From positions 3,644,858-3,708,857 of the forward strand of contig NC_057019.1 of the NCBI RefSeq assembly GCF_000002595.2: DNA of 64,000 nt. Reading direction: 5' to 3'. Shown piece by piece: positions 12,992 to 23,972 of the stretch (the stretch's first letter is position 1; every line of letters starts with the position of its first letter). The translations under genes were made by a program, and so were the position numbers. Source of the stretch: Chlamydomonas reinhardtii. Taxonomy: Eukaryota; Chlorophyta; Chlorophyceae; Chlamydomonadales; Chlamydomonadaceae. The notes beneath the pieces are model-generated. The model had not been told where the DNA came from and did not search any database. It worked only from the letters and a program-made list of their open reading frames with translations.

Positions 12992-13217
12992 GGTGCGGTC
13001 TGCTGGCTTGCGATTCGGTGGAGTCCCTGGTGGCCAAAGAGGAGAACCTCAAGAAGCACTATCAGCCGCCGCCGGTGCAGCACCTGCTGGACAACCCCCG
13101 GCCCCTGGTGCGTGCGCGTGGTGTAGGTGTGTAGGTGTGCGTACGTGGCTATCGGCTGGCTGGCTGCTGGGGGCGTGCCTGGCTGTCTGTGTTTGTGGGT
13201 GCGGTCTGCTGGCTTGC
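12992..13217 (+). pseudogene. Orphan exon-like fragment between two 20-bp direct repeats
   Basis: Positions 13018-13107 encode thirty residues with normal amino-acid composition (AKEENLKKHYQPPPVQHLLD) followed by a consensus-looking donor (CTG|GTGCGT). No matching neighbouring exon is visible and I do not recognise the protein. The fragment is bracketed by two perfect copies of ggtgcggtctgctggcttgc (12992-13011 and 13198-13217). The rest of 12767-13655 holds the 3' UTR of the coiled-coil gene and the 5' UTR of the GST gene. Confidence 0.4.
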
Positions 13218-13655
13218 TGCAAAGTTGGATCCCCGTGTCCGGCAGACTGGACATGAGACACTATTGGCTCTGCAGCATGGCGGGGTTCTGTGTCGCTTCG
13301 AACGCCAGCGTTTGGCGTGTGGCGACCAACGTTGGGCGATCCCGGCATCCCGCTCTGCCCGCAGCTGCTGACTAACACATCATACAGTCGTACGCGTCTG
13401 TTTGATTGCAATAGTTAGCCTTTTCAGTCCAACACTTCACAGTGCGGTAACCTGGCACCGACATCAAGGTTGGAATCCCGGTTGATACGGGATGACGCAG
13501 GGGGCAACGTTGGACGAGTTGCTCGAGAAGGCGCGAAGCCAACGTTGCCTGTGCGTCTCCAGACTATTTAGTTCACGCAGTCGCAGCTATAACTCAACAC
13601 TTGCACACAAGGCACTCAGGCCCTTCGCTCGATATAACGCTCACTGTCTCTCAAG

Positions 13656-15244
13656 ATGGCCCCCAAGCTGTATTATTTTGCCATTCCCGGGCGCGGAGAG
13701 GTTGCGCGCCTGTTGTTCCACATCGGCAACGTTCAGTTCGAGGTGAGCGTTTGCTCTCATGCTGGATGGCCTTTGCCGCTTTAAAGACTGGCGCGAGCTC
13801 ACGGTATCAATGCACGCGCACATCCAACACAGGACGTGCGTATCGATGGGCCCACCTGGCCGGAGCAGAAGTCAAAGTTCCCATTTGGCCAGGTGCCGGT
13901 GCTGGAGCTGGACGACGGGCGCATGCTGGCTCAGAGCGGTGCCATTGGTGAGCGGCCCGGGGAAGTCCGTGGGGATGCCTGCACCGGGTGCCTACTGCCT
14001 AGCCCCACTGCCCACTGCCTCGCGTTTATACCGCCGCATGCCGCTAACCCCACCGGCCCCGATCCTTCATTATGCAATGCCTGCAATCTCACGCCCGCCT
14101 CCTGCGCCGGGTGCCTAGCCCCACCGCCCACTGCCTCGCGTTTATACCTTGGAACCGCCGCATGCCGCTAAGCCCACCGGCCCCGATCCTTCATTTATGC
14201 AATGCCTGCAACCTCACCCCCGCCTCCAGGCCGCTATGTGGCGAAGCTGGCGGGTCTGTACCCGGAGGACCCCATCCAGGCGGCGTTTGCGGACCAGGCC
14301 GTGTTCCTGGTTCAGGACGTCTGGGATGTGAGTGCGGGTGTGCGACGCCGCTACATGCATGTGCCTATTTCAGCCGTGTGGGCTATACAGCAAGGTGCTT
14401 AGTTGGAGCTGACGCATGTGACTGGTCATGCATTCCACGTGCATCAACCACACCACCGACCCTGTGCGTGCAGGCCACCCTGATGCCCTCATTCTCCCTA
14501 CCGGCTGAGGAGAGGGCCAAGGCCCGGCAAGACGCCCTGGCAGGCAAGGGCGGAGACAAGCTGAAGCAAATGGAGAAGCTGCTGGTGAGTGAAGAGGATC
14601 TGTCGGCGTGTAGCACACGCACTATATTATGGGGCACATGAGTTTCGGGGGCTTGGCAGTACGTCTGCAGTTGCACGTGCTATTTCACTCACTGCTGACG
14701 CCAACGCTTCATTTCACGGCAATCCTTTCTCCCTCCTCCCCGTATGACGCGTGCAGGAGCCGGTAGAGAAGAGCGGCGGCTGGGTGGCGGGCGGCGACAA
14801 GATGAGTTTCGCTGACCTGGAGATTTACGTGTCGCTCTCCAACCTCGTGTGTGGCATGTTCGATGGTGAGTTATAGATGATGTCAATACCAGTCATTCAC
14901 TGTGAGACACTAGGATTGCTACTGCATCCCTGCAAATCAACAAGGGGGGGGTCACCCGTTGTGCTGCTTGGGTGCGAGGCCGTGGGTATGGCACGTGAAC
15001 CCCTGCCCGGTCCGCCCGACCACGCCCACCACCCCAGTACCCCACATGTCCTCTCGCTCATTCCTCGTGCTGTTCCACCTCCCCACCGCCCCACCGCCCC
15101 ACACCAGGCATTCCCAAGAACCTGCTGGACTCCTACCCGGTGCTCAAGGCCTACCGCAACCGGGTGGCTCAGGTGCCCGCCATTAAGGCATTCTACGACA
15201 AGGACGGCGAGGGCGTGCGGGCGGCGTTCCGGCCAGACGCGTAA
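13656..15244 (+). CDS. Glutathione S-transferase, sigma/alpha-like cytosolic type
   Basis: Six exons (13656-13742, 13833-13947, 14230-14327, 14474-14584, 14757-14865, 15108-15244) join in phase to 218 residues, the normal length of a cytosolic GST. The N-terminal thioredoxin-like domain has [19 protein letters not shown], with the Tyr-Phe pair where sigma/alpha/mu classes carry the catalytic Tyr. It also has [20 protein letters not shown], containing the cis-Pro (VPV) and the glutathione-binding QSGA turn. The C-terminal helical domain includes [14 protein letters not shown] and [11 protein letters not shown]. Expected role: conjugation of glutathione to electrophiles or isomerase/peroxidase activity in the cytosol. 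The start is the first ATG (TCAAGATGG). The class assignment is from motif resemblance. Confidence 0.95.
13976..14229 (+). repeat. Tandem duplication filling most of GST intron 2
   Basis: Two adjacent copies of a unit of about 120-126 bp (13976-14103, 14104-14229) share the blocks gccccacygcccactgcctc, cgcgtttatacc and ccggccccgatccttcat with few differences. The second copy runs to the acceptor, so the intron 3' end was itself duplicated. Confidence 0.9.
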
Positions 15245-15651
15245 TGGCCTTCAGAGCGTAGACGGATGTCTTACGGTATAGCATGGAGGTGGCTTCGGAC
15301 GTCGTTGGCTGGGTAATTCTTTTCGGATTGATGAGGTTTTGGTATGGCTCGTACATAATCTGGAAAGACCGTTTGTCTTTTTGTCGGGAACATGGAAATA
15401 CATACCGTACAGTGCGTAAGCGTTACGTCTATGAAGACGGCGAGGATGCGCAGCAGGAAGATGTACGATGAGATTACGATGGGTACCCGGCTGAGATCCG
15501 AGTGCGGAGGAAGTCGTAAAATGCAGAGGTGAAAGGCGGATACGAACGACATCTGACACGCAAGTGAGCACGGACACACCAGAAGATCAAAGCAAATGCA
15601 TCTGGCTGTGCTTTGCACTGCACTTTTTGCACGCACGTCTTTTACCTCCAC

Positions 15652-15811
15652 ACCACGAACACCGTGCCATAATCCACCAATACTTATTTAATGCTGCTAC
15701 CTGCTGAAGTCCATTGCAACACAGCTCTGCTCCACTACTCTGCGGCACGGATCGCAGAGAGGCTCCACACCACGAACACCGTGCCATAATCCACCAATAC
15801 TTATTTAATGC
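15652..15811. repeat. Tandem repeat unit of about 115 bp, host site of the copia element
   Basis: A unit beginning ccacaccacgaacaccgtg is present at 15652-15767 and restarts at 15768. The second copy is interrupted after aatgc by the LTR element and resumes at 18611 (to about 18668). A third diverged copy lies at about 18920-18995. A small region 3' of the GST gene (15245-15651) shows nothing else recognisable. Confidence 0.85.
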
Positions 15812-16079
15812 TGTTGATGTTCGGGGTATCCGGTCAGCCAACAGGGCAAACACCATGCAGTGACACGGCCATACGCCGGAGTACTTATGCGCACAGCGTG
15901 CGCATATAGCTCTTGCTACAGCATAGTGATAAGCCCTGTATATGTGTAAGGTGACGACTCTCGTATACAGTAACCTGAAGCCGTAACTAGCAACAACGTG
16001 CGTGAGACACGATAGTCGAGACACTAGTTTGAGCCCCTAGAACGTTCCTCTCAGCCCGGGAATGCTCTAAACCTCAACA
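15812..16079 (+). repeat. 5' LTR of the copia element
   Basis: 268 bp, apparently identical to 18343-18610. Confidence 0.95.
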
Positions 16080-18342
16080 GGTTATGAGCCCCGACGCTCA
16101 CGCTGTCGCGAGAATCTTGTAGGGCTGAACGAGTTGTTTTAGCCACCGCCGACTGAGGGTCCGCAGGCATTAGAATATCTGGCGATACTCCTATCGCTCG
16201 ATACTAGTCAAGAAGCCGCGCGAGCTTCATTCGCGTGGGAGACGCGATTATAGTTAAGCCTCGTTTGCGTTATCTGACGCAATGGGCGATTCGGCTTTGT
16301 TCTGAGGCGTATATCGCTTTGGACACTGGGCCACATGGAGCTTCAGCTCGCCTGATTGTCCCATCGATGGACAAGGACATGCCAGGACATGCCAGGACAT
16401 GCCACGTTGAACCTGAGCATGTGGAGGCTATGTCGATCAGCGTGAAGTTGAGGATTGCAGAGTTTGAGCGGCTGCAGCAGCAGGACATTCCGCAGCAGCA
16501 GTTAAAGGCCTGGAGCCAGCCTCGTTCCACACAGACCGTGGGAGCACACGAGATGAGGGCTATTGGGCTTTCGGGCATACATCTCTTTGCCAACCGGAAC
16601 GAGTGCGTAGACATGCGAAAGCAGAGAGCATCTTTCCGGAGGGCAGGGAGTACGAGCAGCAAGGCTGCGGACGGCGCGGGTCCAGCTGGTGACGGTGTGG
16701 CTGACGTGAGTTGGAGCGTGACGGCTACCAAGGACGAGCGTTACAGCGAACACACTGTGAGCTGGTGTGAGCCCAACCCGATCTTCGAGATTGATTCAGC
16801 AGCAAGTGTGAAGTGGCATGTGAATGCTATGTACGACGGTGAGGTTTCGTTGCCGTGCGGGACTGAAGAGTCTTGCAGTGATGAGCAGGAGTGCATGAGC
16901 ACTGCGCCCGATGGTGCGTGGGAGTCTGGTTCCGTACATTCGGAAGCTGGGCTGAGTTCGTCTGGGTACGGTATGGAGTACGCACAGTCATCTACGGCTG
17001 ATGTGAGCTCGCATATCAAGGTGAAGGATGATGAGGGAAACGCGTGCAGCGGTGTGCGCAAGGCTAGCAAGGCGTGGGAGCGTCGGTGGCACGCATGTGT
17101 GCTATATGACGGGCGTGTCTACCCATTCGACCCTGGCGGCCCTACTACGATGATGCTATGGGGGTGGCATGGTACTCTCATGATGGCAGGATGTGCGGCT
17201 TGAATATACTCGTGATCTGCTGGAGAAATTCGGCATGACGCACGCAGCGCCCAAATCCACACCGCTAGCCCCATCGGCGGTACTGGAGAAGGCAGCAGCG
17301 GCGAGTGAGGAGTTGCCAAAGGGCAACAGGTATGCGGAGCTGGTCGGAGGTTTGATGTATCTGGCGATTGCGACGCGGCCAGATATCATGTTTGCCGTGG
17401 GAGCTCTCGCGCGTTTCATGTCCGCGCCTACTGCGGCACATTGGAACCTGGCGACAGGAGTCCTTCGTTACCTAGTTGGGACGGCGACGCAACGGCTAGT
17501 TTACACGCGTGGGCAAGGAGATGTGATGGGCTGGTGTGATTCAGATTACGCCGGTGACCTGAGCAAGCGTCGGTCAACCACTGGCTTTGTCTTCACCTAC
17601 AACGGCACAGCTGTTAGCTGGGCTAGTCGGTTGCAGGCTACGGTGGCGGTGTCAACCGTGGAGGCCGAGTACATGGCGGCATCATTTGCGACCAAGGAGG
17701 CGCTGTGGTTACGCAAGATTCTGTCGGAGATGGGCGTAGAGGTGGGCACGATGTGCATGCAGGGTGATAATCAGGGTGCGATCGCGTGCACGGAGAATGC
17801 AATTTCCTCGATACGCACGAAGCACATTGATGTGCAGCACCATTTTGTACGGCAGCGTGTGGAGCGCGGCGAGGTGCAGTTCCAATACTGTCCCACAAGC
17901 CGCATGGTGGTTGATGCGCTAACCAAAGCGGTGCCAGAGGATCGGTTTGTGCGGTGCCGGATTGGCATGGGTGTGCGCTAGATGGACAGCGCAAGAGCAA
18001 TGACGACAACGTGACATGCGTTCATGACTGCGATGGAACAAAGACGATGCGTGCAATAGAACAGATGCGTATTTGGCAGTTGTGTGCGTTTGAGGAACCG
18101 GTCTCTGACTTGCGGTTATCTTGGCAGTGCGAACAGTATGCGTGTGCAGTATAGGTCATGTTGCTTTGATAGGTAACTTCGTGGACTAGTGCCTGTGCGT
18201 AGCGAGACGTATTTTGCTATTGCTTGATGAGTCAATGGGCTGTAGTGGAACATGGTTAGTTACTCGTGTGCGAAGAGTGGTGAGTAGGACGATAGCTTAC
18301 TCGAGTGGGGATGTGTTTGCTAGTTGTCTGCCCGCGTGGGAG

Positions 18343-18610
18343 TGTTGATGTTCGGGGTATCCGGTCAGCCAACAGGGCAAACACCATGCAGTGACACGGC
18401 CATACGCCGGAGTACTTATGCGCACAGCGTGCGCATATAGCTCTTGCTACAGCATAGTGATAAGCCCTGTATATGTGTAAGGTGACGACTCTCGTATACA
18501 GTAACCTGAAGCCGTAACTAGCAACAACGTGCGTGAGACACGATAGTCGAGACACTAGTTTGAGCCCCTAGAACGTTCCTCTCAGCCCGGGAATGCTCTA
18601 AACCTCAACA
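18343..18610 (+). repeat. 3' LTR of the copia element
   Basis: 268 bp, apparently identical to the 5' LTR. A short purine stretch (gtgggag) precedes it, where a polypurine tract is expected. It is followed by the aatgc target duplication. Confidence 0.95.
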
Positions 18611-18668
18611 AATGCTGCTACATGCTGAAGTCCACTGCAACACAGCTCTGCTCCACTACTCTGCGGCA

Positions 18669-18995
18669 CGGGTGCATTTGACTCTTTGCACTTTACAGCG
18701 CGTTCTTCACTGCTGCCCAAGGCGCACGGCAGACGGCGCTGCCATCCGTGTGTCTCTCCTCCTGCCCCTAGCTCGAGATTCACTCGTGTCACGTGTCACA
18801 TCAGTGGTCCTAATGATTAGTACATGCCTACATGCGTCGTTCATGTTAGAATTCCGTCGTCATGCGCCAACCGCGGCGACTGTAAGCGCTACCTTCAACT
18901 GCGATAGCGCCTCCCGATTTAAATGCTGCGACCTGTTATAAGTCACCTGCAACACAGCTCTCTGCGGCACGGATCGCAGAGAGGCTTCAACTTCG
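18669..18995. repeat. Dispersed repeat related to 28888-29140
   Basis: Blocks such as ctttgcactttacagcgc, gcacggcagacggc, gtctctcctcctgcccc and catgcgccaacc recur in the same order and orientation at 28888-29140, at roughly 80 percent identity by eye. Family unknown. No gene is seen from 18996 to 19538. Confidence 0.8.
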
Positions 18996-19538
18996 CCACA
19001 CCGAAAGTGCCGCGGCATACTGCACATCGTCCCTTGCTAGCCCGGTTCTGGGCACTCGTTCGGTCCTTGATAATAACGTACAACGTTCTACGTACAGAGC
19101 AAACACACGTGACGGGACAAACATTGCACACATACCCTTTCGGCCAACGACTACCACACACAAGCAGCTTGGTAGGACGCAACAGCACCCGCGGAGGCCT
19201 ATGCCTCAGCCCACCGGACGTGCGTTCCCGTATCTACGTGGATCTGCCCCCGTCGCAAGTCAGGGCTACGCGCAGCGGGCCTCAACACGAATCGTGCACC
19301 AACTGCCGTTCCTCTCGTCGGCCCCGGCACGCGCCAGGGCGACAACGCCGGGGCTGCGCCCCAAACGCACCGCTGGGCTGCACACAATAGTAGCAGCACT
19401 CCTTTCAGGCGCCGCAGCAGTGACGCCGCTGCGCCGAGCTTCTCCGGCTGCGCTGCGCCTCCGCTCCAGCTGCTCCGTGCCTCCGTTTAGCTGGCGTTGG
19501 CTGCTTGCAACACTAATTGAACTGCACACTACACTGCT

Positions 19539-19700
19539 TTAGAACAAAATCTGCGCCGACTTGACCTTCTTCTCCACCTCGGTGTACGCCTCAGCGAACT
19601 CCTTGGCCTCCGCCTCGTCGCCGTCGCCGCCCTTAATGGGCTTGGGAAGCACCAGCAGGTACGACGTCGGCCGCTTGCTCAGCGCGGCGGCGCCGAGGTC
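19539..19700 (-). CDS. Terminal exon of an unidentified protein
   Basis: A 54-codon frame on the minus strand follows a good acceptor (TCCCAG|GAC) and ends in TAA. It includes LSKRPTSYLLVLPKPIKGG and the lysine/glutamate-rich end YTEVEKKVKSAQILF. I do not recognise it. It starts in phase 0, and the nearest upstream exon on this strand (20140-20286, XPG I-region copy A) ends in phase 0, so the two could be spliced. Nothing else links them. Confidence 0.5.
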   Translation of the reverse strand, partial: DLGAAALSKRPTSYLLVLPKPIKGGDGDEAEAKEFAEAYTEVEKKVKSAQILF

Positions 19701-19932
19701 CTGGGAGGGACAGGGGTAGGCGGCAACAGATAGAGCAGCATGCTTGGCGCAGCGACGAGTGCGTTGGCCAAGCGGTGGGGTCCGTGGTGCATGCCCTACA
19801 GTGCGGTGCGTTGCGGTGCGGGGTGCAAATAGTGCAAACACGCATGCATGACCATACACATTATGTACACCGGTCTAAACATCCAAGGGGCGTGTACATG
19901 GTGAGACTCGGTCGCAGCTTCAGCTCGAACAC

Positions 19933-20659
19933 CCGACACCCCGCTCCCCATCCCGCCTCAACTCACGTCAACCCCTCCCGTCCCCCAGCTTGCCTTCCCA
20001 CTCTTCCCCCGTCCTCACCTGCCTGCCTCACCCCCCCCCCCCACGGTGTGGCGACCCTCACCCCAACACACCCCAACCCCAACCTTTCTTACTGAAGAGG
20101 CTATTCATCCCCACCCCCCTTCCCCCTGCCCCCGCCCACCTGCATCCTGCACTCGCGGTACTGGCGTGGCGCCCCGAACAGCAGTGCGTCCACGTCCGTG
20201 CTCACCACCGCGTCGGCCAGCCCCGCAGCCACCAGCGCGGCACACATGGCCTCAGCCTCGCCGGGCGCGTCCACGTGCGGCAGGCCCTGAGAAAGGGTGA
20301 GATGGCGAGAGGGTGAGTGAGAGGGAGGGAGAGGCACACGGCAGGTGTGTGTTGTACACATGCATGTGGGCGGCCGGGGCGGGGGCAGGACGTGGGTCGG
20401 GCGGGGGCAGGACATGGGTCGGGCGGGGCAATCACTCCATACCTGCCTGGTCTGTCGCTCATCCCGAGTGATACCTGGGGTACTGCCCCGACCCGAAACC
20501 CCTCTCCCACTAGTACTGCAAATAGACGGCTAATCCCCGCCCAGCCGTATGCCCCCACACACGCATGCACGCACACATGCACACATGCACGCACCCACGC
20601 ATGCACGAGCGCACCCACGCATGCACGCGCGCGCGCACACACACAGCCGCCCATGGCGC
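19933..20659. repeat. 727-bp segment present again at 20845-21571
   Basis: The sequence looks identical base for base to 20845-21571 (offset 912), including a 12-C run. The second copy begins at the first base after the 100-N gap. This is the pattern expected of two contig ends that overlap but were not merged, so a false duplication is likely. Confidence 0.95.
20140..20286 (-). pseudogene. XPG/Rad2-family nuclease, I-region exon, copy A
   Basis: One 49-codon exon (acceptor CTCAG, donor CAG|GTGGGC) encodes the internal nuclease region of Rad2 enzymes: HVDAPGEAEAMCAALVAAGL, then STDVDALLFGAPRQYRECRM. The GEAEA acidic pair and the DVD pair are metal-binding positions in FEN1/XPG/GEN1, which cut branched DNA. 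GEAEAMCA is close to GEN1, but subtype is unresolved. No N-terminal nuclease exon is visible upstream before the gap. The preceding intron contains a CATGCACG-rich simple repeat (20555-20645). It may be part of a gene broken by the assembly rather than a true pseudogene. Confidence 0.7.
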
Positions 20660-20744
20660 GGAAGCAGCTGCGCCGCGCCGGCACCATACTGGCGTACGTA
20701 TTCAACGTCGCCGGCCACGCACCGCGAGGCGGCTGCAGATCTAC

Positions 20745-20844
20745 NNNNNNNNNNNNNNNNNNNNNNNNNNNNNNNNNNNNNNNNNNNNNNNNNNNNNNNN
20801 NNNNNNNNNNNNNNNNNNNNNNNNNNNNNNNNNNNNNNNNNNNN
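20745..20844. other. Assembly gap, 100 N
   Basis: A run of exactly 100 N, the usual size for a gap of unknown length. Confidence 1.
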
Positions 20845-21571
20845 CCGACACCCCGCTCCCCATCCCGCCTCAACTCACGTCAACCCCTCCCGTCCCCCAG
20901 CTTGCCTTCCCACTCTTCCCCCGTCCTCACCTGCCTGCCTCACCCCCCCCCCCCACGGTGTGGCGACCCTCACCCCAACACACCCCAACCCCAACCTTTC
21001 TTACTGAAGAGGCTATTCATCCCCACCCCCCTTCCCCCTGCCCCCGCCCACCTGCATCCTGCACTCGCGGTACTGGCGTGGCGCCCCGAACAGCAGTGCG
21101 TCCACGTCCGTGCTCACCACCGCGTCGGCCAGCCCCGCAGCCACCAGCGCGGCACACATGGCCTCAGCCTCGCCGGGCGCGTCCACGTGCGGCAGGCCCT
21201 GAGAAAGGGTGAGATGGCGAGAGGGTGAGTGAGAGGGAGGGAGAGGCACACGGCAGGTGTGTGTTGTACACATGCATGTGGGCGGCCGGGGCGGGGGCAG
21301 GACGTGGGTCGGGCGGGGGCAGGACATGGGTCGGGCGGGGCAATCACTCCATACCTGCCTGGTCTGTCGCTCATCCCGAGTGATACCTGGGGTACTGCCC
21401 CGACCCGAAACCCCTCTCCCACTAGTACTGCAAATAGACGGCTAATCCCCGCCCAGCCGTATGCCCCCACACACGCATGCACGCACACATGCACACATGC
21501 ACGCACCCACGCATGCACGAGCGCACCCACGCATGCACGCGCGCGCGCACACACACAGCCGCCCATGGCGC
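20845..21571. repeat. Second copy of the 727-bp segment
   Basis: Identical to 19933-20659. The two copies differ only in their right flanks (20660 onward versus 21572 onward). Confidence 0.95.
21052..21198 (-). pseudogene. XPG/Rad2-family nuclease, I-region exon, copy B
   Basis: The same 49 codons as copy A within the identical 727-bp segment, so probably the same locus assembled twice. Confidence 0.7.
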
Positions 21572-21919
21572 AGCTGCTTTCGTGCCGTCGGCACATCTGC
21601 GGGGCGTGGGCGTGGGGTGCGACAGGGCAGGTGAAGGCGCAGGCGCAATCAGGTAAGGAACTAACATGGGTGGTTCACCAGCAATGACATTACCAAGCAG
21701 CGGGTGCGTGTGGCGGGTGTCTCGTGTCGTGTGCTCGGTCAACGCTCACGCACGCGCTGTTGAACCGCTGCCGAATAAATCGGGGGATACCGTACGTGTG
21801 CTCGGCAAACATCTACAGCTAGTCGTATATGGGTCAGCAACAGAAGTGCAACGAATAGCTAGACAGCTGCTGTGTGGTGCACACACATTGTGCACAATGC
21901 ACTGCTGCACGGCGCTGGT

Positions 21920-22006
21920 CTAACCTGCTCTGCTCGACGTGGCCTCCAGCATTATCACCCGCAGCGTGCTGCCCTCAAGCCGCACTGCCAGGTCGTCCAG
22001 CTCCAG
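21920..22006 (-). CDS. Candidate terminal exon of unknown protein
   Basis: The minus strand has an acceptor-like CAG followed by LELDDLAVRLEGSTLRVIML, then a short end and TAG, in 29 codons. Upstream on the same strand (22007-22230) are CTG/CAG arrays coding Ala- or Gln-rich sequence. It is unrecognised and could belong to the XPG-like locus or to another gene broken by the gaps. Confidence 0.3.
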   Translation of the reverse strand: MELDDLAVRLEGSTLRVIMLEATSSRAG

Positions 22007-22035
22007 CTGCTGGCATGGAGGTGGCCGCCTCAGCA

Positions 22036-22066
<31 letters not shown>

Positions 22067-22240
22067 TGTTTCCGCTGCTGCTGCCACTGCCGCTTATCGC
22101 AGCAGCAGCGGATGACAGCTCGGCCGGCTGCATGGCCGGCAGCACCAGCAGCATGCATGGATGCGGCGCCCTCGTCTCGTGCTGCTGCTGCTGCTCGCGC
22201 CGCTGCTGCTCTTCAATGAATAGCACCTCAGCAGCTGCCT

Positions 22241-22339
22241 GGCAACATCAAATGAATCCCGCGCGCCGGTGTCGCCGCTGCCGCCGGTGCCGCGCAGTGA
22301 CGACACCGATGCGGGGGATTCTTTTATTTGATGTTGCCA
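22241..22339. repeat. Foldback hairpin, about 100 bp
   Basis: GGCAACATCAAAT at 22241-22253 is repeated inverted at the far end (atttgatgttgcc, 22327-22339). Next to these, gaatcccgc pairs with gcggggattc. The arms enclose roughly 50 bp. It could be a small foldback element or an intronic hairpin. Confidence 0.75.
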
Positions 22340-23085
22340 CTGCCAGTCTCGCCGCCGCCGCTGGTCTCGCCGCTGCTGTCCGCGCTACTGCAGGCGTCGC
22401 TCCTGTTGCGGTGGCGGCGGCGGCGCAGGGCTGCCGCCGTCTTTCTGCCGTTATGAAGTGTTGGGCGGCATCCAAAACGGCGTGCAACCGCAGCAGTGGG
22501 GTCCACCACGGAGCCAGGCGCCGCCGCGCTGATCCGGACCTTCCGTACGTACCGCCTCCAGGAGGCCCTGAGATTGGATTGGGCCGCCGTGCGGTAGTGG
22601 CACTTGCTTAGCCCCCACACAACAGCGGCCAGCAAAGGGGCAGCGTGTCGCGCGGTAGGCAGATCGGTAATGGAGCGTAATGGCAACAGTGCGGGGCGAC
22701 ATGCCCACGGGGTGGAAGAGGTCGAAGAGAGGAAACAGCACGTACGTAAGCAGAGCTGCAGCTTGCATGCAGCCCTTGCAAATCCATACATGCAGCCCCA
22801 CCTGCGCGCTGTTGGTGGCGGCAGGACCGAGCTGCTACTGCTCCAGCTGCTGCTGCTGCTCCAGCTGCTGCTCCTGCTGATGCAGCAGGCTTGCCAGGTC
22901 CTGCGAGCAAACAGCAGTGCACAGTCATGCGACGTAGCAAGCAAGCCATTCAGCGGCTGCTGCCTGTGCGCAGCACCCTGCCGCAACACCATAGCATGCC
23001 CATGTAAGCAATGCACATAAGCAACGCTGCCCTCCCCACTAATTTGGGGTTTGGAATGAACAGCCCCATCCCCATCCCGTCTCCT

Positions 23086-23185
23086 NNNNNNNNNNNNNNN
23101 NNNNNNNNNNNNNNNNNNNNNNNNNNNNNNNNNNNNNNNNNNNNNNNNNNNNNNNNNNNNNNNNNNNNNNNNNNNNNNNNNNNNN
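23086..23185. other. Assembly gap, 100 N
   Basis: A second run of exactly 100 N. From 22340 to 23085 I see CTG/CAG-rich low-complexity sequence but no convincing gene. Confidence 1.
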
Positions 23186-23385
23186 CCCACGACTCCTAAG
23201 TCCCTAGTCAAGATTTTGCTCGTGCGCAACGCCATCGTTCTTCCCCTTTGCGGCCCCAGCCGATGTTTCAAGGAGATAGTGCGTAACTGCGTGACCACGT
23301 TGTGCGATATCGTGATCATTTAAGTAACTTTACACGGGACTGAAATGTTTGGCACCAATGGCACTTATTGATAGACCGTTGTTTG
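23186..23385. repeat. Rearranged partial copy of 26300-26803
   Basis: Positions about 23195-23275 are an inverted copy of 26300-26385, the N-terminal coding part of the hendecad protein; read on the plus strand it gives PKSLVKILLVRNAI. It is joined directly to a same-orientation copy of the sequence upstream of that gene (23276-23385, matching 26453-26508 plus 26758-26803). This copy lacks the MITE, so it shows the empty site. No gene is seen in 23386-23972. Confidence 0.9.
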
Positions 23386-23972
23386 CCCGGCCCAGCATAG
23401 CCCGGCGGCGGGGGAAGTTTAAGCGTCTCCCTCACGAGTAGCGTCCCGTGGGCCCTCTTCTGGACCGGCTTCCTCCTGGGCTCTGTCGCGGACCCCCCGA
23501 CCCCTCACCACGAGGTTGACTGCTGCTGCCTGTGCGCGAGCAGGGCAGCACGGAAGCTGCAGCAGCACTCTGCCAAGCGAATGCCGCAGCGCAATACTAG
23601 AAGTCGCGTGGCCCGGATGCACAACATTCTTCAACTCCAAAACAGTAACAGGTGCTGGGAGGGCACTGAAAAAAGGAAGAAACGAGCCCACTATTGAAAG
23701 CGCGCTGGCCAATTGCTAGCCCCACATTCCGGGACGGCTTCCTTGCGACCTAGGGGTCATTCAACCCGGCCACCCCCCCCCCCCCCCCAGCTTCCTTCCC
23801 TTTGCCGAAGTCGTGTTTGCCGAGGTTGTGTAGCGGGTTCATTGCAGGCGCCGCAAGCATGTGCCCACACAGCAAGCTACGCTAGCCTGCCAACACCCGC
23901 CCTCGCCCCGACCCCCCTACCCCAGCTCTCGCCTTTCCCCGCCCCCACCTCCCCTCCCCTCCCCTCCCGCAC

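Larger units (their letters stand above)
15812..18610 (+). mobile_element. Ty1/copia-type LTR retrotransposon, incomplete copy
   Basis: A 2,799-bp element has two 268-bp LTRs that look identical and have TG...CA ends with the short inverted termini TGTTGA/TCAACA. The 5-bp sequence aatgc is duplicated on both sides (15807-15811, 18611-18615). Right after the 5' LTR lies ggttatgagccc, complementary to the anticodon arm of initiator tRNA-Met; copia elements are known to prime from such a half-tRNA. The internal region is only about 2.3 kb. Its 3' part (about 17190-17981) encodes the RNase H end of copia Pol (IATRPDIMFAVGALARFM, WCDSDYAGDLSKRRSTTGF). The first part has open sequence of no clear family. 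The copy looks incomplete rather than autonomous. Identical LTRs mean a very recent insertion. Confidence 0.95.

Noticed and set aside
20555-20645. CATGCACG-rich array as a CRISPR-like or regulatory array
   Set aside because: No regular spacer/repeat structure; it is a degenerate simple repeat inside an intron, seen in all three XPG copies.
20202-21687. Frames running through the 100-N gap
   Set aside because: They exist only because N codons are read as X; not evidence of coding.
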